Positions 1 through 6,821 of a DNA stretch of 38,549 nucleotides are shown piece by piece; the stretch's first letter is position 1, and every line of letters begins with the position of its first letter. The translations under genes and the position numbers were made by a program. The stretch lies in contig CAKRTC010000022.1 of NCBI GenBank assembly GCA_934402055.1, positions 1 to 38,549 on the forward strand. The letters are read 5' to 3'. This stretch comes from an uncultured Lachnospiraceae bacterium (lineage in GTDB: Bacteria > Bacillota > Clostridia > Lachnospirales > Lachnospiraceae). The notes beneath the pieces were generated by a model. The model was not told the DNA's origin and made no database searches. It saw nothing but the letters and a program-made list of their open reading frames with translations.

Positions 1-109
1 GCGAAGACGACTATAGGACGGCCAAACGAAAATGAGCACAAAGCTTCGGTAGAAGCGGGTGCGAATTTTCGTAGGATAGCGAGAGTACGAAGTACGAAGC
101 AATCCGTAA
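1..109. other. Left-edge sequence with no gene recognised
   Basis: I see no coding region in these bases. They contain a short tandem TACGAAG duplication near 85-99. An inverted repeat CAATCCG (100-106) / CGGATTG (122-128) spans the stop codon of the AraC gene and could form a hairpin at the end of its transcript, but no T-run follows on the minus strand, so a terminator call is weak. Confidence 0.3.
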
Positions 110-1036
110 TTAATCGATAAGCGGATTGCCGGGCTTCCTATCGGATATATGCTTTACCGGGATCTCATATCGGTCCTCCGGAGGCAGTGAGGGTTCGTTC
201 TTTAAGACATTTACTATCATATCCAGACTCGAACGATCCACGTAATTGGTCGGTGAGATGCCTGTTATCTGTTTAAACACCTTGCTGAAATAATGCACGG
301 ATTCAAATCCAAGCTCATCGGCTATAGCTGTGATGCTTGACGGGGTATACATTATAAGCTCCTTGGCCTTTTCAATCTTGAGGATGTTGATATATTTATT
401 CGGAGCATAGCCGGTGCAGCGTTTGAAGGCTGTCGAAAAATAGCTCTCGGAATATCCTATATGTTCCGCAAGCTCGGCTATACTTATATTTTTATTGATA
501 TGCTGCTTAATGTAATTGACCGCAGGTTCCAACTTGGAGCCGGAGATATTGTCCGTATCCGGAAGAAAATCATTGCTTTTACGAGCTCGTGTGATCATTT
601 CTATACCGCGCTTATCGCGTCTTAATATAAGACACAGCAGCTCGAGCAGCTTCGAGTCTATTGCATAGCTGTACATTGGCAGCGCATTTACAGCTTCATC
701 AAACATATCACGCATGAGCTTATCCTCATAGGAGCTTAGACCGTGTATGTAATAACCGCAGCGAAGCAGATCACGGTACAGCGGATCGCCTGCAGAGAAT
801 TTGATATCGAGTTTTATAAGCTCGTCCTTGCCGAAGATCTCGTGCTCAATACCGGGAGGTGCCATGACGAGATCGTATTTTGAGACTTCAAGCTCGTGTC
901 CGTCTATGATTATGCGTCCGCTGCCGTTTAAAATATACATATAATGAAAATAAGCACCGTGGCTGTGCTTTTCTATATATCCGTCATCTGCTGTCTTAGC
1001 TCGGACTATTCTGTAGGTTGAAATATCATATAACAT
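110..1036 (-). CDS. AraC-family transcriptional regulator with N-terminal cupin domain
   Basis: A 308-residue regulator. The N-terminal part (about residues 20-80) has a cupin-like sensor pattern, HSHGAYFHYMYILNGSG followed by APPGIEHEIFG, as in AraC proteins that bind a sugar or other small ligand. The C-terminal 100 residues (about 170-270) hold two helix-turn-helix motifs; IAELAEHIGYSESYFSTAFK and the signature ending FKQITGISPTNY are typical of the family. The start is an ATG preceded by AAGGA at good spacing, and a strong promoter lies upstream on the same strand. It is divergent from the membrane-protein and tct genes, so it may control either, but no target can be assigned from sequence. 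Family assignment is secure; ligand and regulon are unknown. Confidence 0.93.
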   Translation of the reverse strand: MLYDISTYRIVRAKTADDGYIEKHSHGAYFHYMYILNGSGRIIIDGHELEVSKYDLVMAPPGIEHEIFGKDELIKLDIKFSAGDPLYRDLLRCGYYIHGLSSYEDKLMRDMFDEAVNALPMYSYAIDSKLLELLCLILRRDKRGIEMITRARKSNDFLPDTDNISGSKLEPAVNYIKQHINKNISIAELAEHIGYSESYFSTAFKRCTGYAPNKYINILKIEKAKELIMYTPSSITAIADELGFESVHYFSKVFKQITGISPTNYVDRSSLDMIVNVLKNEPSLPPEDRYEIPVKHISDRKPGNPLID

Positions 1037-1089
1037 AGCTGTATTCCTTTTTTAGATCTGTTCATCATGCCTGATTTACTGATTTAATG

Positions 1090-1117
1090 ATTATATCACA
1101 AAGATATTGGTGTTCAA
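1090..1117 (-). promoter_or_regulatory. Sigma-70-type promoter of the AraC gene
   Basis: On the minus strand a -35 box TTGAAC (1112-1117) and a perfect -10 box TATAAT (1090-1095) are separated by 16 bases. The boxes sit about 55 bases before the AraC start codon. Confidence 0.65.
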
Positions 1118-1143
1118 GAATAAGGCAAGTTACGGCATGAGCA

Positions 1144-1166
1144 AATGTTTAAAAGTTTAAAACATT
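1144..1166. promoter_or_regulatory. Palindrome in the AraC upstream region, possible operator
   Basis: AATGTTT (1144-1150) and AAACATT (1160-1166) form a perfect 7-base inverted repeat with a 9-base A/T-rich centre. It lies just upstream of the AraC -35 box in a 589-base gap between divergent genes. It could be a regulator binding site, but A/T-rich palindromes also arise by chance. Confidence 0.3.
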
Positions 1167-1415
1167 GAAGAAAAACAGGCACTTTTGCAGGTTGTTGGTT
1201 TTGTAAGACTGCTTGCAGTGTAATTGGGCATATAATGAAATGAAGATGAAATTAAGGCTCAAAATAAAGATTTCGTTAAGAAAACATAGGATGAACATAT
1301 GCTTGCACCCGACAAGGGATGACGTTGAATTGTCGTATTTTAAGCACTGTTCATTTATGAAACACCGAGATTGTTAAAATGTTCTCAAATTAAGCATTGC
1401 CACAATTGGATACAG

Positions 1416-1444
1416 TTGTTTGACTTTGTATTTTTAAGTATACT
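1416..1444 (+). promoter_or_regulatory. Candidate promoter reading into repeat copy A
   Basis: TTGTTT (1416-1421) and TATACT (1439-1444) are spaced by 17 bases. Transcription would start near 1451, run through the structured repeat at 1478-1602 and on into the membrane-protein gene at 1626. The rest of the 1037-1625 gap shows only A/T-rich sequence, including an isolated TATAAT at 1231-1236 with no good -35 partner. Confidence 0.45.
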
Positions 1445-1477
1445 TTGCAGAGTTTGATAGATGTTCAACCGTTTATG

Positions 1478-1602
1478 TTTTTTTCATAGGAAATTGCATC
1501 CTATGAAAAAAACGCTCCGCGGGATGCGCACTCGCGCGAAGGAGAAAGCTGTCGCAAGCGACCGCGCTCGGCGCGAGAATGTGCCAAGGCACATTCTTTT
1601 TT
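1478..1602 (+). repeat. Structured interspersed repeat, copy A
   Basis: This segment resembles 35287-35414 and, in part, the reverse complement of 37581-37636. It starts with a 13-bp hairpin (1479-1491 with 1499-1511, 7-base loop). Next comes a stem CTCGCGC / GCGCGAG (1531-1537 with 1571-1577) enclosing a GTCGC-AA-GCGAC hairpin. It ends with GAATGTGCC-AA-GGCACATTC (1577-1596) followed by T6, which looks like an intrinsic terminator. The order of stems is the same in copy B with compensating changes. It carries no credible protein, although it stays open in the frame of the downstream gene. Confidence 0.8.
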
Positions 1603-1625
1603 ATGAAATTCGGAGTTTAATAATA

Positions 1626-2390
1626 ATGCAGAATTCGTATAAGGGCGGAAATGCCGGATCGATAACGGAAGAGGTCGTTAAGCTGCAGAAACGCAGAGTT
1701 AAGATGATACTCACGAATCTGGTTTACTTTATAGCACTGCTGATCATAGCTTTGATCATGTTCTTTATGAATGCGGGACAATGGATATATCTTCCGATAG
1801 CCGCAGTGCTGGTTTTTTATATATTTGTTGACAGACCTATGCTCAAGGGTTTTGAGCAGGACTTAAGAGCCGCAATATTAAACCACGGAGTGATGAATCG
1901 TCTCGACGAGTCGGTTTATACACCTAAGGGCGGAATTAAGCCTGGATATATAATTGATGCCGGATTTGTGAATGTGATTACAGAACAGGGCTTCTTAAGC
2001 CGTGAGCTTATCGAAGGTAAGTACGGAGATATACATGTTGAGATCGCGGATGTGACCTTTCCTATAAGGGAGAACGGATTAAATAAGATGTTCAGCGGAT
2101 GTATGATGCATCTTACCGTACCGGGTGCCGACATGGAACTTCTGGATGTCAAGGCAGGTGATGTGAGTCACTTGGCTCCCGGAAGAGAAAAGAACCTTGT
2201 CACAAAGCTTGGAGAGTTTATACCTGGCAGTCTGTATCTGCACAGAGAAGGAGAGAAACTCGACATTCTCTTAAGAGGAAGATTTGTCGGTTTTCAGATC
2301 AATCCTTTGGGAGAGGTACATGAAAGTACGCTGACAAGCGATCCGCTGCCGGAGCTTGGAACGGCACTTAAGCTTGCGGGCGGAAGATAA
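1626..2390 (+). CDS. Hypothetical membrane-anchored protein with two transmembrane helices
   Basis: The reading frame is open from 1461, but its first 55 codons lie in repeat copy A. I therefore place the start at the ATG at 1626 (protein begins MQNSYKGGN), preceded by GGAG at 1612-1615 with 10 bases of spacing. This gives 254 residues. Two adjacent hydrophobic segments (about residues 28-50 and 53-72, around LVYFIALLIIALIMFF and WIYLPIAAVLVFYIFV) form a helical hairpin. The remaining 175 or so residues are soluble and resemble nothing I can name with confidence; they carry no obvious catalytic motif. The gene sits alone between the repeat and the tct locus. Function is unknown; a membrane-tethered cytoplasmic domain is the simplest reading. 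Confidence 0.75.
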   Translation: MQNSYKGGNAGSITEEVVKLQKRRVKMILTNLVYFIALLIIALIMFFMNAGQWIYLPIAAVLVFYIFVDRPMLKGFEQDLRAAILNHGVMNRLDESVYTPKGGIKPGYIIDAGFVNVITEQGFLSRELIEGKYGDIHVEIADVTFPIRENGLNKMFSGCMMHLTVPGADMELLDVKAGDVSHLAPGREKNLVTKLGEFIPGSLYLHREGEKLDILLRGRFVGFQINPLGEVHESTLTSDPLPELGTALKLAGGR

Positions 2391-2469
2391 AAATATTTTG
2401 GATATCATATGTGGGGTCGCAGACATGCATGACATAGCGATCCGATATCAAGGCTGTATACATTAAGCG

Positions 2470-2497
2470 TTGCGGTCTTGCCACATTTTCTTATTAT
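2470..2497 (+). promoter_or_regulatory. Candidate promoter of the first tctBA module
   Basis: TTGCGG (2470-2475) and TATTAT (2492-2497) are separated by 16 bases in the 138-base gap before tctB. The match is moderate. An AAAGGAG ribosome binding site follows at 2514-2520. Confidence 0.35.
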
Positions 2498-2528
2498 ATG
2501 ATGGGTTTAAATGAAAGGAGTGGAATGA

Positions 2529-3056
2529 ATGAAAAAGCATTCTAATTACAGGGTCGACATCATTCCGGGTATAGTCATCGCACTCTTTGCAGTGGCTTAT
2601 CTTGCACTGGTTCCTAGCATCCAGTCATTCACCGGTATGGGATCGACACCTCTCACCAATCACTTTGTTCCGTATCTTTGGGGCGGAGCATTGCTCGTTT
2701 TAGGTCTGTATGTTGCTGTCCGCGGCTTCAGAAAGCGCGCTGCATTCATCAAGGCAGGCGGAAAGATCGAGAAGTTTGATCTTAAGGCAGCCGTCAATGA
2801 AAAGCTTGAGGTTATCGCAAGCTTCGTGGCACTTACTATCTATGTTGCACTTATGAATGTCGTAGGCTTCGTGCCGATGACTATCATCTATCTTGTGGCA
2901 CAGATACTTATACTTACACCGAAGCATGATTGGAAGAAGACATATGTACCGGCACTTATAGTTGCTGTCGTATGTTCGGTGCTTTTCTATTACATCTTCA
3001 GATATCACCTTAATGTACTGCTTCCTCAGGGAATACTCAGTGCATTCGGATTTTAA
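2529..3056 (+). CDS. tctB: TctB-family small membrane subunit of a tripartite tricarboxylate transporter, copy 1
   Basis: A 175-residue membrane protein with four hydrophobic segments (about residues 10-30, 48-66, 90-115 and 128-160), the usual size and topology of the TctB subunit. In TctABC systems this small subunit works with the large TctA permease to import carboxylates delivered by the periplasmic or lipid-anchored TctC. The start ATG follows AAAGGAG; an overlapping ATG at 2525 is out of frame. It lies 18 bases before tctA copy 1. By hand alignment it is about 83% identical to the TctB at 6279, and the block from FTGMGSTP to EKFDLK (roughly residues 34-87) is identical in both. TctB sequences are poorly conserved in general, so the call rests on topology and on the TctA neighbour. 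Confidence 0.9.
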   Translation: MKKHSNYRVDIIPGIVIALFAVAYLALVPSIQSFTGMGSTPLTNHFVPYLWGGALLVLGLYVAVRGFRKRAAFIKAGGKIEKFDLKAAVNEKLEVIASFVALTIYVALMNVVGFVPMTIIYLVAQILILTPKHDWKKTYVPALIVAVVCSVLFYYIFRYHLNVLLPQGILSAFGF

Positions 3057-3074
3057 TAAGGGAGGAATAGCTAA

Positions 3075-4586
3075 ATGATCTTAGAAGGAATTCAGGCTGT
3101 TCTTCAGCCTATGACAATTTTGCTTATTGCCATCGGTACAGCAGTAGGTATCATCTTCGGTTCTATACCGGGACTTACAGCTACCATGGCTATCGTAATG
3201 TTCCTGCCGGTTACTTATTCAATGGCAGCCAGCCAGGGTATCAGCATGCTCGTTGCTCTCTATATCGGAGGTATCTCGGGCGGACTTATATCAGCTATCC
3301 TGCTTAACATCCCGGGTACACCTTCATCGGTTGCAACCTGCTTCGACGGTAAGCCGATGGCAGATAAGGGACAGGCAGGCAAGGCACTCGGAACAGGAGT
3401 TGTATTCAGCTTCTTCGGTACTATTATCGGTATTGCTATACTTGTGGTACTTACTCCGGTGCTCTGTGATTTCGCACTTAAGTTCCAGGCATATGAGTAC
3501 TGCGCACTTGCGATCTTCTCATTGTCAATGGTTATTGCACTTACCGGACATGATATGCCTAAGGGTCTTATCAGTGCTGTAATCGGAGCTTTGCTTGCAA
3601 CCGTAGGACTTGCACCTATCGATTCAAAGCCGAGATTTACTTTCGGAATGTTCCAGCTTAACAACGGATTTGCACTCCTTGTACTTCTTATCGGACTTTT
3701 CGCTATAAGCGAGGTTATGAAGTATGCAGAGGATGTACGTAAGGAGATCAAGTATACCGTAAATGAGGATGCCAAGATCAAGGGCGCAGGCTTCTCACTT
3801 AAGGAGGGTATCGCTCAGATCCCTAACGGTATCGTTTCAGCTCTTATCGGTGTTGCAATCGGTATCCTTCCGGGTATCGGAGGCGGTGTAAGCTGCATGA
3901 TCAGCTATACAGTAAGTAAAAATACTTCCAAGCATCCGGAGCTTTACGGAACAGGTATCATGGACGGAGTCGTTGCTTCGGAGGCAGCTAACAACGGTAC
4001 TATCGGCGGAGCTATGATCCCGCTGCTTGCACTCGGTATCCCGGGTGATGCGGTTACAGCCATGCTGCTCGGAGGACTTCAGGTACATAATGTTGCACCG
4101 GGTCCGCTTATCTATGTTAAAAACGGTGCGGTAGTTTATGCTATCTTCTGTGCGATGGTAGTATCAGCTATCTTCATGATGATATTCATGCTCCTCGGCA
4201 TGAGAGCATTCGTATCGGTACTTAAGGTTCCGAAGAATTATCTGCTTCCTGTAGTTATCGTACTTTGCGGTATCGGTGCTATCGGAAATGCCAACATGGT
4301 ATTTGATACTTACTGCATGGTAGCTTTTGGACTTATGAGCTATCTGCTTATCAAGTCTAAGGTGCCTACAGTACCTATGATACTCGGATTCATCCTCGGA
4401 CCGACATTTGAGGAGAACTTAAGACGAGTAAGCCAGCTTGCATCAAGTGATAAGTTCTTCAACCATCCGATCTTCATGGTGCTTATCGCAGCAACAGTAC
4501 TTGTAGTTATCTTCTCGGTTCGTTCAAATATGAAGGAAGCCAAGAAGCTTGAGCTTGCTGCAGAGGATGCGGAGAAGAGTGTTTAA
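3075..4586 (+). CDS. tctA: TctA-family large permease subunit of a tripartite tricarboxylate transporter, copy 1
   Basis: This 503-residue, strongly hydrophobic protein matches the TctA family in length and in its two internal PGL-type motifs: FGSIPGLTATMAIVMFLP near residues 28-45 and GILPGIGGGVSCMISY near 262-278. TctA forms the substrate path, driven by an ion gradient, in TctABC carboxylate importers. It follows tctB by 18 bases with AGGGAGGAAT as ribosome binding site. A promoter and a leader hairpin separate it from tctC downstream. It is about 87% identical by my count to the TctA at 6822, with differences concentrated in the first 25 residues, around 114-135 and in the last 20. The substrate cannot be read from sequence; the family covers citrate, tartrate, glutarate, terephthalate and others. 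Confidence 0.95.
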   Translation: MILEGIQAVLQPMTILLIAIGTAVGIIFGSIPGLTATMAIVMFLPVTYSMAASQGISMLVALYIGGISGGLISAILLNIPGTPSSVATCFDGKPMADKGQAGKALGTGVVFSFFGTIIGIAILVVLTPVLCDFALKFQAYEYCALAIFSLSMVIALTGHDMPKGLISAVIGALLATVGLAPIDSKPRFTFGMFQLNNGFALLVLLIGLFAISEVMKYAEDVRKEIKYTVNEDAKIKGAGFSLKEGIAQIPNGIVSALIGVAIGILPGIGGGVSCMISYTVSKNTSKHPELYGTGIMDGVVASEAANNGTIGGAMIPLLALGIPGDAVTAMLLGGLQVHNVAPGPLIYVKNGAVVYAIFCAMVVSAIFMMIFMLLGMRAFVSVLKVPKNYLLPVVIVLCGIGAIGNANMVFDTYCMVAFGLMSYLLIKSKVPTVPMILGFILGPTFEENLRRVSQLASSDKFFNHPIFMVLIAATVLVVIFSVRSNMKEAKKLELAAEDAEKSV

Positions 4587-4613
4587 TAAAGTATTAAGAT
4601 AATTTTACTTATA

Positions 4614-4643
4614 TTGAATACCGGGCAAAAAACATATTATAAT
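4614..4643 (+). promoter_or_regulatory. Promoter of tctC
   Basis: TTGAAT (4614-4619) and a perfect TATAAT (4638-4643) are spaced by 18 bases inside the gap between tctA copy 1 and tctC. This gives the binding protein its own promoter, separate from tctBA, and fits the need for more binding protein than permease. Confidence 0.6.
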
Positions 4644-4658
4644 CAGGTAACAATTCTT

Positions 4659-4682
4659 GGGATATCGCATATGCGGTGTCCC
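4659..4682 (+). promoter_or_regulatory. Leader hairpin of the tctC mRNA
   Basis: GGGATATCGC (4659-4668) pairs with GCGGTGTCCC (4673-4682) across an ATAT loop, giving a 10-bp RNA stem with two G-U pairs. It sits just after the promoter and 44 bases before the start codon. No T-run follows, so it looks more like a 5' mRNA stabiliser than a terminator. Confidence 0.45.
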
Positions 4683-4726
4683 GGGAGTGGGGTAATAAGA
4701 AACAATGTAAACATTGGGAGGTAATC

Positions 4727-5767
4727 ATGAAAAAAGTTTTAGCTATGACAATGGCTGCAGCTATGGTTTTCGGACTTACAGCATGCGGCGGTTCAAGCAC
4801 AGCAGAGACAACAGCAGCAGCTGAGGGTGCAGAGACAACAGCAGCAGCTGAGGGCACAGAGACAGAGGCAGCTGCAGAGGCAGGTGACTTCACATTCGAC
4901 AAGACTGTTAACTTCTACATCACTCACGGTGCAGGCGGAGATACAGACTACATGGCTCGTATGCTTGCTCAGGCTCTTGAGGCTAAGCTTGGCGTATCTG
5001 TAGTATGCTCTAACGTAACAGGTTCTAACGGTGCTACCTGCATGCAGCAGTACAAGGACGGAGATACAGACGGATACACATATATCCTTACAAACACAGC
5101 AGCTCTTAACGGTAACGAGGCAACAGGTATGGTTGACTTCGGATATGATGCTTTCGAGCCTGTAGCTGTATACGGAATTCAGTCAGGTGAGAACCTTGTT
5201 GTTGCGGCAGACGCTCCTTATAACAATCTTCAGGAGCTTATCGATGCTACAAAGGCTAATCCGGGTCAGATCAAGATGGGTATCTCAACAGGCGGCGGAG
5301 TTTATATCGAGGCTTGCGTACTTACAAACCTTGGCGGCGCTGAGTTCAACATCATCGATGCAGGTGATGCAGCTTCACGTCTTACAGCTCTTCTCGGCGG
5401 TGAGGTTGATGTAACATCACTTCCTTACTCAACAGCAGCAGACTACATCGAGAACGGACAGATGAAGTCACTTTGCACAATGCTTAGCAAGGCTCCTACA
5501 CTTCTTCCTGACCAGGAAGCAGCAAGTGCAACAATTCCTGAGCTTAAGATCGATACAGAGTATGCTTGCCTTGCTCCTAAGGGAACAGATGCAGCAGCTG
5601 TTAAGGCTATGAGCGAGGCTATTCTCGAGGTTACTTCAACAGATGACTGGAAGACAAAGTGCAACGATTACAGCTTCCAGGATCCATTCGTTCTTAATCT
5701 TGATGATACAATCGCTAACCTTAAGGAGCAGAGAGAGCTTTTCCAGAGCTTCCAGGAGTTCCTTTAA
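4727..5767 (+). CDS. tctC: TctC-family substrate-binding lipoprotein of the tripartite tricarboxylate transporter
   Basis: The likely start is the ATG at 4727, preceded by GGGAGGT; the frame is open further upstream but without a ribosome binding site. The 346-residue product has a lipoprotein signal peptide ending in the lipobox LTAC with Cys20, so it is anchored outside the membrane. A linker (about residues 21-50) contains two perfect AETTAAAEG units. The mature domain starts near FTFDKTVNFYITHGAGGDTD, which fits the TctC (Bug) fold where the first strand and loop build the carboxylate pocket. It is the only binding protein in the locus and lies between two tctBA modules, so it probably serves both. 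Codon choice is strongly biased (CTT, GCT, ACA, GAG), suggesting high expression. Confidence 0.95.
   Translation: MKKVLAMTMAAAMVFGLTACGGSSTAETTAAAEGAETTAAAEGTETEAAAEAGDFTFDKTVNFYITHGAGGDTDYMARMLAQALEAKLGVSVVCSNVTGSNGATCMQQYKDGDTDGYTYILTNTAALNGNEATGMVDFGYDAFEPVAVYGIQSGENLVVAADAPYNNLQELIDATKANPGQIKMGISTGGGVYIEACVLTNLGGAEFNIIDAGDAASRLTALLGGEVDVTSLPYSTAADYIENGQMKSLCTMLSKAPTLLPDQEAASATIPELKIDTEYACLAPKGTDAAAVKAMSEAILEVTSTDDWKTKCNDYSFQDPFVLNLDDTIANLKEQRELFQSFQEFL
4802..4855 (+). repeat. Tandem 27-base repeat in the tctC linker
   Basis: Two consecutive 27-base units each encode AETTAAAEG, followed by a degenerate third (TETEAAAEAG). It is a flexible acidic spacer between lipid anchor and binding domain. 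Copy number could vary without shifting the frame. Confidence 0.8.
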
Positions 5768-5819
5768 TCTAAATTGATCCTATCGTGATCAACAGATAAA
5801 GTATCATACAGATAATTTT

Positions 5820-5859
5820 AAGAAGAGGCTTCCGCCATGTGACGGAGGCTTCTTTTTTT
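5820..5859 (+). terminator. Intrinsic terminator after tctC
   Basis: An imperfect stem built from AAGAAG and TCCG pairing with CGGA and CTTCTT is followed by T7. It is 52 bases after the tctC stop. A smaller hairpin TTGATC / GATCAA (5774-5779 with 5787-5792) precedes it. Confidence 0.6.
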
Positions 5860-5892
5860 GTGTGCGTCCGGCGGCGCTCGTTTCTAACGGAT

Positions 5893-5940
5893 GCCGATAC
5901 CGAATGCGCTCCATTAATTAATGCTGCATTCGGTATAGGC
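5893..5940. repeat. Long inverted repeat in the tctC-tctB2 gap
   Basis: Arms at 5893-5907 and 5926-5940 match at 14 of 15 positions around an 18-base centre that is itself partly palindromic (ATTAAT). The right arm is followed by ACAATTTTCT, not a clean T-run. The rest of the 5768-6278 gap holds no credible gene; short open frames there lack ribosome binding sites. Confidence 0.5.
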
Positions 5941-6222
5941 ACAATTTTCTATCTTCCTGCGTCAGCTGTGTTTGCGATTTTTGTCAGAATAGACATGTTT
6001 ATAAAGTGTAGTGTGAAGAAAAATTACTACTGTTTCAGTATCGGTTTGAGACGTGTAAGCTTCTGAAAATAACGGCAATTTACGTGAAATTATAGCGGAA
6101 GAGAAAATTCGATAAAAAGTGCTTTTAAAATGTTTAATTTTGCAACAGGTGTTTAAAATATATGCAAACTGCTGCATTTTAATTAACGTTCTTTTAACAA
6201 TATGCACAAAAGACTTAGCACT

Positions 6223-6240
6223 CAGTTAATCAATTAACTG
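6223..6240. promoter_or_regulatory. Perfect palindrome upstream of the second tctBA module, likely operator
   Basis: CAGTTAAT (6223-6230) and ATTAACTG (6233-6240) are a perfect 8-base inverted repeat with a 2-base centre. It overlaps the spacer of a possible promoter (TTAGCA at 6215-6220, CATAAT at 6242-6247, spacing 21) just before tctB copy 2. No equivalent is present before tctB copy 1, so the two modules could be regulated differently. Confidence 0.5.
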
Positions 6241-6278
6241 GCATAATAAAGGCAATTAATGAAAGGAGAGGGATCATT

Positions 6279-6806
6279 TTGAAACAAAATTCAAATTACA
6301 GGCTCGATATTATTCCGGGCCTCGGAATCGCATTAATTGCACTTATCTATTTACTTATGGTACCGGGTATACAGACATTTACCGGCATGGGATCAACGCC
6401 GCTGACAAACCACTTCGTTCCGTATCTTTGGGGTGGGGCATTGCTGGTGCTTGGACTCTATGTTGCTGTACGCGGATTCAGAAAGCGCGCTGCATTTATT
6501 AAGGCGGGCGGTAAGATCGAGAAGTTTGATCTTAAGACAGCTGTGAATGAGAAGGCTGAGGTAATTGCAAGCTTCGTGGCACTTACCATCTATGTTGCTC
6601 TTATGAATGCCGTGGGCTTCGTTCCGATGACAATAGTGTATCTGTTCTTCCAGATACTTATACTTACTCCTAAGCATGAATGGAAGAAAACATATATTCC
6701 GGCCTTGATCATTGGTGTTATCTGCTCGGCAGCACTCTACTATGTATTCAGATATCACCTGAATGTATTGCTTCCTCAGGGAATACTTAAGGCTTTCGGA
6801 TTATAA
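6279..6806 (+). CDS. tctB: TctB-family small membrane subunit of a tripartite tricarboxylate transporter, copy 2
   Basis: A 175-residue protein, the same length as copy 1 and about 83% identical to it by hand alignment. The start codon is TTG at 6279, ten bases after AAAGGAG (6262-6268); the upstream ATG at 6259 is out of frame, and the resulting N-terminus MKQNSNYR aligns with MKKHSNYR of copy 1. It has four transmembrane segments as expected for TctB, with most changes in segments 1 and 4. It precedes tctA copy 2 by 15 bases. No second tctC is present, so this module most likely docks with the lipoprotein encoded at 4727, or with one encoded elsewhere. Confidence 0.9.
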   Translation: MKQNSNYRLDIIPGLGIALIALIYLLMVPGIQTFTGMGSTPLTNHFVPYLWGGALLVLGLYVAVRGFRKRAAFIKAGGKIEKFDLKTAVNEKAEVIASFVALTIYVALMNAVGFVPMTIVYLFFQILILTPKHEWKKTYIPALIIGVICSAALYYVFRYHLNVLLPQGILKAFGL

Positions 6807-6821
6807 GAGGAGGAGATCAAG

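Noticed and set aside
5839..6207. Short open frames on both strands in the gap after tctC
   Set aside because: They start inside the terminator or inverted repeat, lack ribosome binding sites and resemble nothing known.
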